64,000 nt of DNA from Comamonadaceae bacterium (GTDB lineage Bacteria > Pseudomonadota > Gammaproteobacteria > Burkholderiales > Rhodocyclaceae), in NCBI GenBank assembly GCA_029255645.1, contig JANLJE010000021.1:1-64000 (forward strand), given 5' to 3'. Under the pieces are notes generated by a model. The model made no database searches. It worked only from the letters and a program-made list of their open reading frames with translations, and was not told where the DNA came from. This document shows positions 17,861 to 27,455 of the stretch, in pieces. A program made the position numbers and the translations under genes. The stretch's first letter is position 1, and each line of letters begins with the position of its first letter.

Positions 17861-18711
17861 AGCCCGGCCTCGCGTTCGGCGGCCTCGATGGTGTTGGCCA
17901 GCAGCATGGTGATGGTCATCGGGCCGACGCCGCCGGGTACCGGGGTGATCAGGGCAGCCACTGCCTTGCAGCCGTCGAAATCCACGTCGCCGCAGAGCTT
18001 GCCATCGGCCAGGCGGTTGATGCCGACGTCGATCAGCACGGCGCCGGGCTTGATCATGTCGGCGGTGACGAAGCGGGGCTTGCCCACGGCGGCGACGATG
18101 ATGTCGGCGTTCGCGGTGTGAAACTTCAAGTCCCGGGTCTGCGAGTGGCAGACGGTGACGGTGGCGCCGGCATTGATGAGGAGGAGCGCCATGGGTTTGC
18201 CGACGATGTTGGAGCGGCCGAGCACCACGGCTTTTTTGCCGGCGAGATCGACCTGGCCTTTCTCGAACAGTTTCATGACGCCATAAGGGGTGCAGGGAAT
18301 GAAGCGGGGATTGCCTTGAACCAGGGCGCCCAGGTTTTCGGCATGGAAACCATCCACGTCCTTTTCGGGGGAGATGGCTTCGAGCACGGTGGCTGCATCG
18401 AACTGTCGCGGCAGGGGGAGTTGCACCAGAATGCCGTGCACCCTGGGGTCGGCATTGAGTTCGGCGATCTTGGCCAGCACCACGGCCGGATCCACGTCGG
18501 CCGGATAGGCCCATTTCCCGGAATGCAGGCCCACGGCCGCGCAGGCCTCGACCTTGTTGCGCACATAGACCTGGGAAGCCGGGTCTTCCCCCACCAGGAT
18601 CACCGCCAGGCCGGGTTTTTGCCCCCTGGCGGCAAGGGCTGCCACCCGTTCCTTGAAGCCGGCGCGCAGCTCCTGAGCCAGAGCCTTGCCGTCGAGAATT
18701 TGAGCCGTCAT
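17857..18711 (-). CDS. folD: Bifunctional methylenetetrahydrofolate dehydrogenase/cyclohydrolase
   Basis: The 284-residue enzyme interconverts methylene-, methenyl- and formyl-THF with NADP, supplying formyl-THF for purine synthesis. Motifs are the catalytic lysine in [10 protein letters not shown] near 56, GILVQLPLP near 96, PCTPYGVM, the nucleotide loop [12 protein letters not shown] near 165, and [11 protein letters not shown] at the C-terminus. The ATG at 18711 gives the family N-terminus [10 protein letters not shown]; the open frame extends upstream but looks noncoding. It heads the folD-purE-purK-tsaC unit. Confidence 0.95.
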   Translation of the reverse strand: MTAQILDGKALAQELRAGFKERVAALAARGQKPGLAVILVGEDPASQVYVRNKVEACAAVGLHSGKWAYPADVDPAVVLAKIAELNADPRVHGILVQLPLPRQFDAATVLEAISPEKDVDGFHAENLGALVQGNPRFIPCTPYGVMKLFEKGQVDLAGKKAVVLGRSNIVGKPMALLLINAGATVTVCHSQTRDLKFHTANADIIVAAVGKPRFVTADMIKPGAVLIDVGINRLADGKLCGDVDFDGCKAVAALITPVPGGVGPMTITMLLANTIEAAEREAGL

Positions 18712-19335
18712 CGTCGCATCCGCAAAAAAACGGGAAAGGCGGTCCCTTTCCCTTTGAAGGGCAAGGATTTTATCAGATTCGCCGCCGGAGCCGAAACGGT
18801 TCGGGAAACCCGGATTCCGCGCCCAAATTCGCCGGGCGACCCCAGCCCCGCATCTGCCGTCAGCCATTCTTGCCGCCGCTTCGAGCTTGAACGGAAGTAG
18901 CGTCTGTGCCAAAGTTCCCGGACGCCTGTCTTTTCTTGCACCCCGCCTTCTTGCGTCACCCGGCAGGTGCGGCTCCCGGCAGCCTTGACGCTACCGGCCT
19001 TGACGCTACCGGCCTTGACGCTACCGGCACTTGACGCTCCCGGATCGTGCGTGGCGGGGCTTTCCAGCTGCCCTGCGAGGCCATCCGATCCCGGCGCGGA
19101 AGCTCGGGAAAGCAGGGATCTGCCGAGCCAGGGGGCTGGATTTGCCCGAAAGGGCAGAGTATATTATCCCGTTATACAAAAGCCTGTTTCGTAATGCGGA
19201 ATCTCGGTCATGTCACGCGCCGGGAGGGCTGGGTATCAAACTAGGCGTTGCGGCTCAACAGGCCGGCAACGAAGACCAACCGGCCGCCACCTACAAACCT
19301 GCGCGGCCAAGACCGCAGTGGAAGGAGACAAAACC
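18712..19335. other. Intergenic region between folD and aceE
   Basis: These 624 bases lie between divergent folD and aceE and should hold both promoters. They contain a 15-bp tandem array (18983-19043), a small dyad TGCCCgaaaGGGCA (19143-19155), and an A/T-rich stretch with TATTAT at 19162-19167. No good -35 at normal spacing was found. The aceE ribosome site AAGGAG is at 19322-19327. Open frames here look like noise. Confidence 0.6.
18983..19043. repeat. 15-bp tandem array upstream of aceE
   Basis: CCTTGACGCTACCGG occurs three times exactly (from 18983, 18998 and 19013) and a fourth time with changes. It is confined to this intergenic region. Confidence 0.9.
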
Positions 19336-22017
19336 ATGGCACAACTGCCCATCATTCCCAATCTCGAGGACAAAGATCCCCAGGAAACCCAGGAGTGGGT
19401 GGATGCCCTCGAAGCCGTGATCGAGAAGGAGGGCGCCGACCGGGCCCACTACCTGATCGAGGCCGTGATTGCCGAGGCCCGCGAAAAGGGCGCCGAGATT
19501 CCCTACAGCGCCAACACCGAATACATCAACACCATTCCCCCCGAACGGCAGCCCAGGTACCCGGGCGATCCGGACATGGAGATCAAGCTCCATTCCCACA
19601 TCCGCTGGAACGCCATGGCGATGGTGGTGCGTGCCAACAAGCACACCAACGTGGGCGGCCACATCGCCTCCTTTGCTTCTGCTGCCACCCTCTACGACGT
19701 GGGCTTTTCCCATTTCTGGAAGGCGCCTTCCGCCCAGTCCGGCGGCGACCTGGTCTTTTTCCAGGGCCACTCGGTGCCGGGCGTCTATGCCCGGGCCTTC
19801 ATGCTCGGCCGCCTGACCGAGGAACAGATGGACCACTTCCGCCAGGAAACCGGCGGCAAGGGCATCTCTTCCTACCCCCACCCCTGGCTGATGCCGGATT
19901 TCTGGCAGTTTCCCACCGTCTCCATGGGCCTCGGGCCCATCCAGGCCATCTACCAGGCCCGCTTCATGAAGTACCTGGCGAGCCGCGACCTGATCGATGC
20001 CGCCGATGCAAGCCAGCGCAAGGTCTGGGCCTTCCTGGGCGATGGCGAGACCGACGAGGTCGAATCCCTCGGCGCCATCGGCATGGCCGGCCGGGAGAAG
20101 CTCGACAACCTGATCTTCGTCATCAACTGCAACCTGCAGCGCCTCGATGGCCCGGTGCGCGGCAACGGCAAGATCATCCAGGAGCTCGAAGCGGAATTCC
20201 GCGGTTCCGGCTGGAACGTCATCAAGCTGATCTGGGGCACCCATTGGGACGCCCTGTTTGCGCGGGACAAGAAGGGCATCCTCAAAAAGCGCATGATGGA
20301 ACTGTGCGACGGCGAGTACCAGACCTTCAAGGCCAAGAACGGCGCCTATGTGCGCGAACACTTTTTCAACACCCCGGAACTGCGCGAGCTGGTCGCGGAC
20401 TGGACCGATGACGAAATCTGGCAACTGAACCGGGGCGGCCACGACATCTTCAAGATTTTCGCCGCCTACAACGCTGCCGTGAACCACCAGGGCCAGCCCA
20501 CCCTGATCCTGGCCAAGACCATCAAGGGCTTCGGCATGGGCCAGTCCGGCGAGGCCATGAATACCAGCCACCAGCAGAAGAAGATGGACCTGGATTCCAT
20601 CAAGGGTTTCCGCGACCGCTTCCACCTGCCGGTGCCCGACGACCAGCTGGAAAAGCTGCCCTACCTGAAATTTCCGGAAGATTCCGCCGAATACCAGTAC
20701 ATGATGGCGCGCCGCGTCGCCCTGGGGGGGTTCCTGCCCCAGCGCCGGCGCCGGGCCGAGCCCCTGGCGGTGCCGCCGTTGTCTGCTTTCGAGGCCCTGC
20801 TGAAGGCTTCCGGCGCCGGCCGTGAGCTGTCGACCACCATGGCCATCGTGCGCATCATGAACATGCTCCTGAAGGACAAGGCGATCGGCAAGCATGTGGT
20901 GCCCATCGTCCCGGACGAATCGCGCACCTTCGGCATGGAAGGCATGTTCCGCCAGTACGGCATCTGGAACCAGGAAGGCCAGAAATACGTGCCGGAAGAC
21001 CATGACCAGCTGATGTTCTACAAGGAATCCAAGACCGGCCAGGTGCTCCAGGAAGGCATCAACGAAGCGGGCGCCATGAGCGACTGGATCGCCGCCGCCA
21101 CCGCCTACTCGGTGCACAACGTGCAGATGATTCCCTTTTACATCTGCTATTCCATGTTCGGCCTGCAGCGCACCCTCGACCTGGCCTGGGCGGCGGGGGA
21201 TCAGCGCGCCCGCGGCTTTTTGATCGGCGGCACCGCCGGCCGCACCACCCTGAACGGCGAAGGCTTGCAGCATGAGGACGGCCACAGCCTCATCCTGGCC
21301 CACCTGATTCCCAACTGCGTCAGCTACGACCCCACCTTCCAGTATGAAGTGGCGGTGATCGTCCAGGACGGCCTGCGCCGCATGAACCAGGAGCAGGAAG
21401 ACGTTTATTACTACCTGACGGTAATGAACGAGAACTACGAGCATCCCGAAATGCCGGCCGGGGCCGAAGCCGACATCATCAAGGGCATGTACCAGTTCAA
21501 GAAGGGCCTGGCTTCCGATGCTCCGCGCGTGCAGCTCCTCGGTTCCGGCACCATCTTCCGCGAAGTCATTGCCGCCGCCGAACTGCTCAGGAACGACTGG
21601 GGCGTGGAAGCCGACCTGTGGGGCTGCCCCGGCTTCAACGAACTGGCCCGCGACGGTCAGGACGCCAGCCGCTGGAACCTGCTCCATCCGCTCGACAAGC
21701 CGCGCCTCTCCCATGTGGAAAATTGCCTCAATGACACTCGTGGCCCGGTGATTGCCGCCACCGACTACATCCGTCTTTATGCCGAGCAGATCCGTCCTTT
21801 CATCCACCGCCGCTACGTCACCCTGGGTACCGACGGCTTCGGCCGCTCCGACACCCGGGAGAAGCTGCGCCACTTCTTCGAGGTGGACCGCCACTGGGTC
21901 ACCGTGGCTGCCCTCAAGGCCCTGGCCGACGATGGCGTCATTGCCCGGGAGAAGGTAGCCGAAGCCATTGCCCGCTACGGCCTGGATGTGAACAAGCCCA
22001 ACCCCATGACGGTTTGA
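19336..22017 (+). CDS. aceE: Pyruvate dehydrogenase E1 component (homodimeric type)
   Basis: The 893-residue thiamine-diphosphate enzyme decarboxylates pyruvate and acetylates the E2 lipoyl groups. The ThDP/Mg motif begins GDGETDEVES near residue 235 and continues to NCNLQRLDGPVRGN, and the C-terminal half carries GRTTLNGEGLQHEDGHS near 640. Length matches the E. coli AceE type, not the alpha2beta2 type. Start MAQLPIIPN sits behind AAGGAGACAAAACC. It is followed after 13 bp by aceF, then lpdA. Confidence 0.97.
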   Translation: MAQLPIIPNLEDKDPQETQEWVDALEAVIEKEGADRAHYLIEAVIAEAREKGAEIPYSANTEYINTIPPERQPRYPGDPDMEIKLHSHIRWNAMAMVVRANKHTNVGGHIASFASAATLYDVGFSHFWKAPSAQSGGDLVFFQGHSVPGVYARAFMLGRLTEEQMDHFRQETGGKGISSYPHPWLMPDFWQFPTVSMGLGPIQAIYQARFMKYLASRDLIDAADASQRKVWAFLGDGETDEVESLGAIGMAGREKLDNLIFVINCNLQRLDGPVRGNGKIIQELEAEFRGSGWNVIKLIWGTHWDALFARDKKGILKKRMMELCDGEYQTFKAKNGAYVREHFFNTPELRELVADWTDDEIWQLNRGGHDIFKIFAAYNAAVNHQGQPTLILAKTIKGFGMGQSGEAMNTSHQQKKMDLDSIKGFRDRFHLPVPDDQLEKLPYLKFPEDSAEYQYMMARRVALGGFLPQRRRRAEPLAVPPLSAFEALLKASGAGRELSTTMAIVRIMNMLLKDKAIGKHVVPIVPDESRTFGMEGMFRQYGIWNQEGQKYVPEDHDQLMFYKESKTGQVLQEGINEAGAMSDWIAAATAYSVHNVQMIPFYICYSMFGLQRTLDLAWAAGDQRARGFLIGGTAGRTTLNGEGLQHEDGHSLILAHLIPNCVSYDPTFQYEVAVIVQDGLRRMNQEQEDVYYYLTVMNENYEHPEMPAGAEADIIKGMYQFKKGLASDAPRVQLLGSGTIFREVIAAAELLRNDWGVEADLWGCPGFNELARDGQDASRWNLLHPLDKPRLSHVENCLNDTRGPVIAATDYIRLYAEQIRPFIHRRYVTLGTDGFGRSDTREKLRHFFEVDRHWVTVAALKALADDGVIAREKVAEAIARYGLDVNKPNPMTV

Positions 22018-22030
22018 GGGAGAGACGACC

Positions 22031-23740
22031 ATGAGCCAACTGATTGAAGTGAAAGTGCCCGACATCGGTGATTTCGATGCGGTGCCCGTGATCGACCTGT
22101 TCGTGAAAGAGGGCGACAGCATCAAGGTGGATGACGCCATCTGCACCCTGGAATCCGACAAGGCCACCATGGATGTGCCCTCGACGGTTGCCGGGGTGGT
22201 GAAGGAAGTGCGGGTCAAGCTGGGCGACAAGGTTGCCGAAGGCACGGTGCTGATCAAGGTGGAAGCCGCGGGTGCTGCTGCCGCCGCGGCGGCGCCCGCC
22301 AGCGCCCCGGCAGCGGCTCCGGCTGCTGCTGCCCTTGTTCCTGTCCCTGTTCCTGTTCCTGTCCCGGCTGCCGCCCCAGCCACTCCTGCCACCGCGGGTC
22401 CGATCGAGGTGAAGGTGCCGGACATCGGCGACTTCTCCGAGGTGCCGGTGATCGAAATCTTCGTCAAGCCGGGGGATACCGTGAAGGTGGATGACGCCCT
22501 GGTGACCCTGGAATCCGACAAGGCCACCATGGACGTGCCGTCCTCTGCCGCCGGCGTGGTCAAGGAAGTGAAGGTCAAGCTGGGCGACAAGGTTGCCGAA
22601 GGCACCGTGATCGTGGTGCTGGAAGGCGCTGCCTCGACTGGGGTGCCGGCGAGTGTGCCGGCCGCAGCGGCGGCGGCTGCAGCCGCTCCGGCGGCCCGCG
22701 CGCCCGCCGCTCCTGCTGCGCCGGCGGCCGCTCCTGCTGCGCCGGCGGCCGCCCCCGCGGCTCCCGCTGCCACCCAGGGCCTGCCCCCGGTGCCGCCCCT
22801 GGGCGGCAAGGTGCATGCTTCTCCCGCCGTGCGCGCCTACGCCCGGGAGCTCGGCGTCGACCTGAACCAGGTCAAGCCCAGCGGCCCCAACGGCCGCATC
22901 CTCAAGGAAGACGTGACCGCCTTCGTGAAGGCTGTGATTACCGCCCCGCCGGCCGCGGCTCCGGCTGCCGGCGCCGCCCTGGGTGGCGGCCTCGACCTCC
23001 TGCCCTGGCCCAAGGTGGATTTCTCCAGGTTCGGCGAGATCGAGGTGCAGCCCCTCTCCCGCATCAAGAAGATTTCCGGCCAGAACCTGTCGCGCAATTG
23101 GGTGATGATCCCCGCCGTGACCTACCACGAGGATGCCGACATCACCGACCTGGAAGCCTTCCGGGTCCAGCTCAACAAGGAAAACGAGAAGGGCGGCGGG
23201 GCCAAACTCACCATGCTCGCCTTCCTCGTCAAGGCCTCGGTCAAGGCCCTGCAGAAATTCCCCGAGTTCAATGCCTCGCTAGCGACGGCCGAAAATGGCG
23301 AAATGAGTCTGGTGCTGAAGAAGTATTTCAACATCGGCTTCGCCGCCGACACGCCCAACGGTCTGGTGGTGCCGGTGATCAAGAACGCCGACAAGAAGTC
23401 CGTGTTCGAGATCGCCCAGGAATCCGGCGAGCTCGCCCGGCAGGCCCGCGACGGCAAGCTCAAGCCCGCCGACATGCAGGGCGCCTGCTTCACCATTTCC
23501 AGCCTGGGCGGCATCGGCGGCACCTACTTCGCCCCCATCGTCAATGCGCCGGAAGTGGCCATCCTGGGCGTGAACAAGAGCACCATGAAGCCGGTCTGGG
23601 ACGGTAAAGCATTCCAGCCGCGCCTCATCCTGCCGTTGTCCCTGACGGCCGATCACCGGGTCATCGACGGGGCCCTGGCCACCCGTTTCAACGTCTATCT
23701 GGCGCAACTGCTGGCGGACTTCCGCCGCGTCGCCCTCTAA
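22031..23740 (+). CDS. aceF: Dihydrolipoamide acetyltransferase, E2 of pyruvate dehydrogenase
   Basis: The 569-residue protein has two lipoyl domains (about 2-75 and 118-191), each with the lipoylated lysine in ESDKATMDVPS. Ala/Pro-rich linkers follow, one of them a Val-Pro run. A peripheral-subunit-binding domain lies near 268-303 (ASPAVRAYARELGVDL) and the catalytic domain ends with the active-site His in LTADHRVIDGALATRF. It transfers acetyl groups to CoA and forms the complex core. GGGAGAGACGACC precedes the ATG. Confidence 0.96.
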   Translation: MSQLIEVKVPDIGDFDAVPVIDLFVKEGDSIKVDDAICTLESDKATMDVPSTVAGVVKEVRVKLGDKVAEGTVLIKVEAAGAAAAAAAPASAPAAAPAAAALVPVPVPVPVPAAAPATPATAGPIEVKVPDIGDFSEVPVIEIFVKPGDTVKVDDALVTLESDKATMDVPSSAAGVVKEVKVKLGDKVAEGTVIVVLEGAASTGVPASVPAAAAAAAAAPAARAPAAPAAPAAAPAAPAAAPAAPAATQGLPPVPPLGGKVHASPAVRAYARELGVDLNQVKPSGPNGRILKEDVTAFVKAVITAPPAAAPAAGAALGGGLDLLPWPKVDFSRFGEIEVQPLSRIKKISGQNLSRNWVMIPAVTYHEDADITDLEAFRVQLNKENEKGGGAKLTMLAFLVKASVKALQKFPEFNASLATAENGEMSLVLKKYFNIGFAADTPNGLVVPVIKNADKKSVFEIAQESGELARQARDGKLKPADMQGACFTISSLGGIGGTYFAPIVNAPEVAILGVNKSTMKPVWDGKAFQPRLILPLSLTADHRVIDGALATRFNVYLAQLLADFRRVAL

Positions 23741-23757
23741 CCGGGAAGGAGATCGAC

Positions 23758-25548
23758 ATGAGTCTCGTGGAAGTCAAAGTTCCGGATATCGGCGATTTCG
23801 ATGCGGTGCCCATCATCGACCTGTTCGTGAAGGTGGGCGATAGCATCAAGGTGGATGACGCGATCTGCACCCTGGAATCGGACAAGGCCACCATGGACGT
23901 GCCGTCCCCGGCCGCTGGCGTGGTGCAGGAAGTGCTGGTAAAGCTGGGCGACAAGGTGGCCGAAGGCACGCCGCTGATCAAGGTCGAAACCGCGGCTAGC
24001 ACGGCCGCCGCCCCTGCGGCCTCCGCCTCCGCCGCGCCAGCCGCTCCCGCCCCCACCGCCGCGCCGGCGGTTTCCGCTTCCGCCCCTGCCGCCGCTGCCG
24101 CTGCCGCAGTGACACCCGCCCCCGCCCACCAGGGCGGCAGTGCCGACGTGGAATGCGAGATGCTGGTGCTGGGCGCCGGTCCGGGCGGCTATTCCGCCGC
24201 CTTCCGCGCCGCCGACCTGGGGATGAAGACCGTGCTGGTGGAGCGCTATCCCACCCTGGGCGGCGTCTGCCTCAACGTCGGCTGCATTCCTTCCAAGGCC
24301 CTGCTGCACGTCGCCGCCGCGCTCGAAGAAGCCCGGCACCTGGGCGACTGCGGCATCAGCTTCGCCGCGCCGGACATCGACATCGACAAGCTGCGCGCCC
24401 ACAAGGACAAGGTGGTGGGCAAGCTCACCGGCGGTCTCGCCGGCATGGCCAAGGGCCGCAAGGTGCAGCACCTGCAGGGCCTGGGGGCCTTCCTCGATCC
24501 CCAGCACCTCGAAGTGACGGCTGCCGATGGCAAGAAGCAGGTGGTGAAGTTCAAGAACGCCATCATCGCCGCCGGCTCCCAGCCCGTGGCCCTGCCCTTC
24601 ATGCCCAAGGACGATCCGCGCGTCATCGACTCTACCGGCGCCCTGGAACTTCGCCAGGTGCCCAAGAAGATGCTGGTCATCGGCGGCGGCATCATCGGCC
24701 TCGAAATGGCGACGGTGTATAGCAGCCTCGGTGCCCGACTCACCGTGGTGGAACTGGGCCCTGGCCTGATGCCCGGCGCCGACCGGGACCTGGTCAAGGT
24801 CTGGGAAAAGAAGAACGCCCACCGTTTCGACCGCATCCTGCTCGCGACCGGCGTCACGGCCGCCGAGGCCAGGCCGGAAGGCATCGAAGTCACCTATTCC
24901 ACGGGCGAGAAGGAGGCTTTCGACCTGGTGCTCGTCGCCGTCGGCCGCACCCCGAACGGCAAGAAGATCGCCGCCGACAAGGCCGGCGTCGCCGTCACCG
25001 AGCGCGGCTTCATCGAAGTCGATGCCCAGATGCGCACCAACGTGCCGCACATCTTTGCCATCGGCGACATCGTCGGCCAGCCCATGCTCGCCCACAAGGC
25101 AGTGCATGAAGCCCACGTCGCCGCCGAGGTCGCCGCGGGCCGCAAGGTCGCCTTCGATGCCCTGCAGATTCCCAGTGTCGCCTACACCCTTCCGGAAATC
25201 GCCTGGGCCGGCAAGACCGAGGCGCAGTTGCAGGCCGAGGGTATTTCGTTTGAAAAGGCCGTGTTTCCCTGGGCCGCTTCGGGCCGGGCGATTGCCAACG
25301 GCGCCGAGGAAGGCTTCACCAAGCTGCTCTTCGATGCCCAGACCCACCGCATCCTGGGCGGTGCCATCGTCGGCATGAACGCCGGCGACCTGATCGGCGA
25401 AGTCTGCCTGGCGGTGGAAATGGGCTGCGATGCGGTGGATATCGGCAAGACCATCCACCCCCATCCCACCCTGTGCGAGTCGATCGGCATGGCGGCGGAA
25501 GTGGCCCACGGCAGCTGCACCGATCTGCCGCCGGCGCGAAAGAAGTGA
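23758..25548 (+). CDS. lpdA: Dihydrolipoamide dehydrogenase (E3) with N-terminal lipoyl domain
   Basis: The 596-residue protein carries its own lipoyl domain (about 2-75, ESDKATMDVPSPAAG), an Ala/Pro linker and a flavoprotein disulphide reductase. The reductase has the FAD loop LGAGPGGYSAAF near 138, the redox pair in GGVCLNVGCIPSK near 172, an NAD loop GGGIIGLEMA near 307 and the C-terminal catalytic HPHPT. E3 subunits with a lipoyl domain are known from Ralstonia/Neisseria-type complexes. The lipoyl domain closely resembles those of aceF. It completes the aceE-aceF-lpdA operon. Confidence 0.96.
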   Translation: MSLVEVKVPDIGDFDAVPIIDLFVKVGDSIKVDDAICTLESDKATMDVPSPAAGVVQEVLVKLGDKVAEGTPLIKVETAASTAAAPAASASAAPAAPAPTAAPAVSASAPAAAAAAAVTPAPAHQGGSADVECEMLVLGAGPGGYSAAFRAADLGMKTVLVERYPTLGGVCLNVGCIPSKALLHVAAALEEARHLGDCGISFAAPDIDIDKLRAHKDKVVGKLTGGLAGMAKGRKVQHLQGLGAFLDPQHLEVTAADGKKQVVKFKNAIIAAGSQPVALPFMPKDDPRVIDSTGALELRQVPKKMLVIGGGIIGLEMATVYSSLGARLTVVELGPGLMPGADRDLVKVWEKKNAHRFDRILLATGVTAAEARPEGIEVTYSTGEKEAFDLVLVAVGRTPNGKKIAADKAGVAVTERGFIEVDAQMRTNVPHIFAIGDIVGQPMLAHKAVHEAHVAAEVAAGRKVAFDALQIPSVAYTLPEIAWAGKTEAQLQAEGISFEKAVFPWAASGRAIANGAEEGFTKLLFDAQTHRILGGAIVGMNAGDLIGEVCLAVEMGCDAVDIGKTIHPHPTLCESIGMAAEVAHGSCTDLPPARKK

Positions 25549-25570
25549 CTCTTGCTGTCCTGAAAGTGTG

Positions 25571-25600
25571 GAACGGCGACGGTTCGACCCTCGCCGTTCC
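25571..25600 (+). terminator. Possible terminator after lpdA
   Basis: GAACGGCGA (25571-25579) can pair with TCGCCGTTC (25591-25599) around an 11-base loop. Only a short CTGTTT follows, so intrinsic termination would be weak. Confidence 0.45.
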
Positions 25601-25603
25601 TGT

Positions 25604-25673
25604 TTCAGCCGCCGGGATTCAGCCGCCGGGATTCAGCCGCCGGGATTCAGCCGCCGGGATTCAGCCGCCGCGG
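25604..25673. repeat. 14-bp tandem array downstream of lpdA
   Basis: TTCAGCCGCCGGGA is repeated exactly four times from 25604 and a fifth copy decays into TTCAGCCGCCGCGG. It lies between lpdA and the Crp/Fnr-PAS gene, just after the possible lpdA terminator hairpin. Confidence 0.92.
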
Positions 25674-25706
25674 TCCTCGTTCCACAAGTCAAGTCGGGCG
25701 GCGATG

Positions 25707-25750
25707 TGTGGGCTGGCACACAGAGGGTGGCCGGGGTATTTCGTAAAATA
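25707..25750 (+). promoter_or_regulatory. Crp/Fnr-type operator plus -10 upstream of the Crp/Fnr-PAS gene (site A)
   Basis: GTGTGGGCTGGCACACAG (25707-25724) is an almost perfect palindrome with TGTG-N8-CACA half-sites. TAAAAT (25745-25750) is a good -10, which puts the dyad centre near -41.5, the class II activator position. Related palindromes occur before several genes of the downstream stress cluster. A second dyad, GTATTTcgtaAAATAC, overlaps the -10 (25737-25752). This suggests autoregulation by the gene that follows. Confidence 0.6.
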
Positions 25751-25907
25751 CATTCTTTTCGCATGGATTTGCAGGCATCATGTGCGCCAGGCGCTCCACG
25801 GCAGTCAGGGCTGACAGGGCTGACAGGGCTGTGTCGGGGATTCCGCTCCTGCCGAAGGTCATCGTTTTCCGATCTGTCCCTGGCGGATGTCAAACCATGG
25901 AGGCGCC

Positions 25908-27197
25908 ATGCTACCTGAAACCGAATGCAGCCCCAGACAAAACCGCATTCTTGGCGGGCTTCCGGCAAATGACTATGCCCGTCTTCAGGATGACCTCGAA
26001 CTCATTCATCTGGCCTTGGGCCAGGCCCTTTACGAATCCGGCGACGCGCACGGATACATCTACTTTCCGGTCAATTGCATCGTTTCCCTCATCTTCAACA
26101 CGAACAAGGGTTCGACTGCCGAACTCGCGGTGACGGGCCATGATGGCCTGGTGGGAATTCCCCTGGTGCTGGAGGGAAACACCACGACCCATCAGGTGAT
26201 CGTGCAAAGCGCCGGCGAGGCCTATCGCCTCAAGGCCGAAATCGCCCGCTGGGAGCTGGAGCAAGGGGGAGAATTCCTGCATCTGGCACTGCGCTATACC
26301 CAGGCGCTGATGACCCAGATGGCCCAGAGCATCGTCTGTAACCGCCACCACAGCGTGGATCAGCAGTTATGCCGCTGGCTCCTCCTGAGTGCGGATCTGC
26401 TCCCGGGCAGGCAGCTGAACATGACCCAGGAACTGATCGCCAACATGCTGGGCGTGCGCCGCGAAGCGGTGACCGAGGCGGCCGGTAAATTGCAGGCGGC
26501 CGGTTTGATCGAATACCGCCGTGGCCGCATCACCCTGCTCGACCGCCCGGGCCTGGAGGCCCGGGTCTGTGAATGCTATGCGGTCGTCAAAAGCGAGAAT
26601 GAGCGGATCTTCCAGATCAAATCCGGGCTTCGGAGCGCCAGCCGCCTGCGCCCGAATCCGGACCCGGCCAGCATGCGCCATCGGGCCGAGGCGCGCTTGC
26701 TCCAGTCTCCCCATGCGGAACCCGGGACAGCCTGGGACAGCGCCCAACTCGTCCATGAGCTGCAGATTCATCAGATCGAACTCGAAATGAGCAACGAAGC
26801 GCTGCAACAAGCCTATGAAGAAGCGGACAGTCTGCGCGAGCGCTATGCGGATATCTACGACTTTGCGCCGGTGGGCTATTTCACCCTGGACCCGCTCGGG
26901 GTCATCATCGACATGAATCTGGCGGGGGCCGTGTTGCTGGGCACCAAAGGTTCCGAGAAAAACCGGCATCGTTTCGCGGCCTTTCTGGCGCCGGATTGCG
27001 TGGCGGCATTCGATCATTTTGTTGACGAGGTGCTCGGCACGCAACAGAAGGTGCGCTGCGAATCGGTACTGGCCGCCAATGCATACCGCGGGGCGACCCA
27101 CATCCGGATCGAGGCGGTGCCGGATGCCGAGGCGCGCGAATGCCGCATGGTCGTCTTTGACACGTCCGGCGACAGCATGGCGCCCAGGCTGCAATAA
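25908..27197 (+). CDS. Crp/Fnr-family transcription regulator with C-terminal PAS domain
   Basis: The 429-residue protein has an effector-binding beta-roll (about 20-120), a long helix, and a winged helix-turn-helix near 170-220. The recognition helix contains RREAV (184-188), keeping the Arg-Glu pair that CRP uses to read TGTG half-sites. After a coiled stretch (QLVHELQIHQIELEMSNEAL) comes a PAS domain (about 315-425), which is unusual for this family. No cysteines suggest an iron-sulphur FNR. ATG 25908 follows GGAGG at 25899-25903; an upstream ATG (25887) is possible. It lies beside the stress cluster whose promoters carry TGTG-N8-CACA palindromes. Confidence 0.85.
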   Translation: MLPETECSPRQNRILGGLPANDYARLQDDLELIHLALGQALYESGDAHGYIYFPVNCIVSLIFNTNKGSTAELAVTGHDGLVGIPLVLEGNTTTHQVIVQSAGEAYRLKAEIARWELEQGGEFLHLALRYTQALMTQMAQSIVCNRHHSVDQQLCRWLLLSADLLPGRQLNMTQELIANMLGVRREAVTEAAGKLQAAGLIEYRRGRITLLDRPGLEARVCECYAVVKSENERIFQIKSGLRSASRLRPNPDPASMRHRAEARLLQSPHAEPGTAWDSAQLVHELQIHQIELEMSNEALQQAYEEADSLRERYADIYDFAPVGYFTLDPLGVIIDMNLAGAVLLGTKGSEKNRHRFAAFLAPDCVAAFDHFVDEVLGTQQKVRCESVLAANAYRGATHIRIEAVPDAEARECRMVVFDTSGDSMAPRLQ

Positions 27198-27206
27198 GCC
27201 TTCCTC

Positions 27207-27449
27207 ATGAACCGTACCCTGCCAAGGACCAAGGCCATGCCTTTTGCTTTCAAATCAGCCCCCGGCGCCGACCTGGCCGGGCACGCCGATTGCGGCAGGG
27301 CAATCCTTGTCTTGCCGGAACATGACGAGGCGGGATCGAATGAAAACGCTGCCGAGCCCCGCAAAGGGGCGGCCCAAGGCGCCGGGCCCTTTACCGGAAT
27401 GCTCGCACGAACGGAACAAGCCGGCGAACCGATCGTCCGGGGAGGTTGA
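27207..27449 (+). CDS. Possible small hypothetical protein
   Basis: An 80-codon frame fills the gap between the Crp/Fnr-PAS gene and the CheB/CheR gene and ends six bases before the latter. I recognise no domain, there is no convincing ribosome site, and the composition could be chance in GC-rich DNA. It is listed only because otherwise the 258-base gap is empty. Confidence 0.2.
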   Translation: MNRTLPRTKAMPFAFKSAPGADLAGHADCGRAILVLPEHDEAGSNENAAEPRKGAAQGAGPFTGMLARTEQAGEPIVRGG

Positions 27450-27455
27450 TTCCGG

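Noticed and set aside
19291-22809. A 1172-codon minus-strand frame opposite aceE/aceF
   Set aside because: It mirrors the aceE and aceF codons and consists of low-complexity Ala/Gly/Thr and His/Val-rich text without domains.
25887-25907. Upstream ATG for the Crp/Fnr-PAS gene
   Set aside because: It precedes the only good ribosome site (GGAGG at 25899), so the ATG at 25908 is more likely, though not certain.
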